Shown: positions 63,439 through 64,000 of the stretch, in pieces | Numbering within the stretch: the first letter of the stretch is position 1 | Layout of the letters: every line of letters starts with the position of its first letter | Source of the DNA: Thioalkalivibrio sp. ALJT | Lineage (GTDB): Bacteria > Pseudomonadota > Gammaproteobacteria > Ectothiorhodospirales > Ectothiorhodospiraceae | Reading direction: 5' to 3' | DNA: 64,000 nucleotides | Assembly (NCBI RefSeq): GCF_000381825.1 | Contig: NZ_KB907123.1 | Coordinates: 148,021 to 212,020 of the forward strand | Notes under the pieces: model-generated | Told to the model about the DNA's origin: nothing | Databases searched by the model: none | What the model saw: only the letters and a program-made list of their open reading frames with translations | Position numbers and translations under genes: made by a program

Positions 63439-63807
63439 TCAGGTCCCGGAGTGTGGACCGGGCGTGTCACGATGTGATGACGACATTGCGACGCAATTGT
63501 TGCGTCCGCGGGTGAGTGACGGCGCCCCGTACACATTGCGGTAGACGCCGGGCGCCATGCCGAAGGCCTGGCGGAAGTGGTGGGCCAGTTGTTGCGGGGT
63601 GTAGCCGGTGGTGGTCGCGATCTCGCCGATACTCGCGTGCGAATCGGTCAGCAAGGCGCGCGCCCGCTCCAGACGCAGCTGCGTTAGGTAGCGGTGGGGT
63701 GGCTGGCCGTGGGTCTCACGGAAGGCGCGGGCGAAGTGCCAGGGGGAGAGGTCGCACAGCGCGGCGAGTTCGGCGAGACGGATCGGCGGGTCGAGGTGAG
63801 TCTGCAT
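63439..63807 (-). CDS. AraC-type transcriptional regulator (DNA-binding domain only)
   Basis: 122 aa from the ATG at 63807. Two helix-turn-helix units of the AraC/XylS family: IRLAELAALCDLSPWHFARAFRETHGQPPHRYLTQLRLERARALL and HASIGEIATTTGYTPQQLAHHFRQAFG. No effector domain precedes it; a frame up to 63945 overlaps the end of the upstream gene, so the protein is MarA/SoxS-sized or lacks a normal start. The tail is a low-complexity Ser/Arg/Asn/Pro stretch. Upstream of the GT4-dgkA-PlcP genes on the same strand, so it might control them. Confidence 0.72.
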   Translation of the reverse strand: MQTHLDPPIRLAELAALCDLSPWHFARAFRETHGQPPHRYLTQLRLERARALLTDSHASIGEIATTTGYTPQQLAHHFRQAFGMAPGVYRNVYGAPSLTRGRNNCVAMSSSHRDTPGPHSGT

Positions 63808-63877
63808 GTAGTCGATGACCTGTGCCGGGCGGGGCGAGGCCGCCCCGGCAATGGTCGGCCGGTGCCGTCTGCCAGGT

Positions 63878-64000
63878 TCAGCGGTAGACGCGAACCTCCT
63901 GGGCCCAGCCGTCCACGCCGCGGTTGGCGCAGAATTCCTGGACATGGCCGTCGGCGTAGCGGATCTCCACGTTGAAGCCGGCCCCGGGCGGGTGGTTCAG
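63878..64000 (-). CDS. C-terminal end of an unidentified protein, start beyond window
   Basis: The last 40 codons read NVEIRYADGHVQEFCANRGVDGWAQEVRVYR on the minus strand, ending at a TGA. Open to the window edge, with no competing frame. Aromatic and charged, with one Cys. Too short to assign. Its stop lies 70 bp before the AraC-type ATG. Confidence 0.6.
   Translation of the reverse strand: MNHPPGAGFNVEIRYADGHVQEFCANRGVDGWAQEVRVYR

Noticed and set aside
63459-63490. Possible Pho box upstream of the GT4 gene
   Set aside because: Only a loose TGTC..GTGAC pattern within coding sequence; it does not match the two direct CTGTCAT repeats.

Overview
The window is about 66% GC, densely coded DNA from a gammaproteobacterium. 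The best lineage clue is the glycine/sarcosine and sarcosine/dimethylglycine methyltransferase pair at 33.3-35.0 kb, which makes glycine betaine from glycine and closely resembles the enzymes of Halorhodospira/Ectothiorhodospira. With the general gene set (ppsA-ppsR, yggT-DUF4426, nudE-cysQ, DUF3301, Bpt), a halophilic or haloalkaliphilic member of the Ectothiorhodospiraceae, such as a Thioalkalivibrio-like sulfur oxidiser, is most likely. This is inference; no rRNA or tRNA gene lies in the window.

Layout. 0-4.8 kb: haem uptake operon (TonB receptor, HmuS, HmuT, HmuU), all on the minus strand, behind a Fur-type promoter. A second Fur-overlapped promoter followed by a terminator looks like a roughly 115-nt iron-controlled small RNA. 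4.8-8.2 kb: metE with divergent metR. 8.3-17.3 kb: zinc block, with a His-rich outer-membrane protein, ZnuA-ZnuC-ZnuB and a methyltransferase behind a Zur-like palindrome; upstream lies an operon of retropepsin, 7TM inactive transglutaminase, ATP-grasp ligase, Zur and a deoxyinosine glycosylase. 17.4-32.8 kb: housekeeping genes (ppsA-ppsR, yggT, DUF4426, a SafE-type exporter, TerB, a QueC-like enzyme, yrfG, nudE, cysQ, glgP, purD, purH). 33.0-39.7 kb: betaine synthesis, bpt and metH; SAM-driven methylation is followed closely by a homocysteine remethylation enzyme. 39.8-46.3 kb: a PH-domain protein, a GNAT-nitrilase fusion, a membrane-anchored coiled-coil response regulator, an HDOD protein and two tandem Slp lipoproteins. 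46.3-57.1 kb: quinone oxidoreductase; TraB, lipoprotein, nucleotidyl cyclase and IMPase operon; DUF3301-oxyR; diguanylate cyclase; yheS; and a small orphan gene. 57.3-64 kb: FliL-like protein, MtfA, a membrane alpha/beta hydrolase, and a PlcP-like metallophosphoesterase, DgkA and GT4 group that may remodel membrane lipids.

A non-coding repeat family runs through the window. Two full copies (26257-26568 and 45902-46252) have inverted termini and conserved internal hairpins, which suggests a MITE-like element. One half copy (8153-8268) and two solitary termini (47486-47507 and 53614-53635) also occur. Most copies touch gene 3' ends, and in three genes the terminus supplies the stop codon. No autonomous transposase, CRISPR array, phage or integron is visible.

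Starts were chosen from ribosome-binding sites, domain boundaries and overlap with neighbours. Functions are by recognition of family motifs, without database searches.
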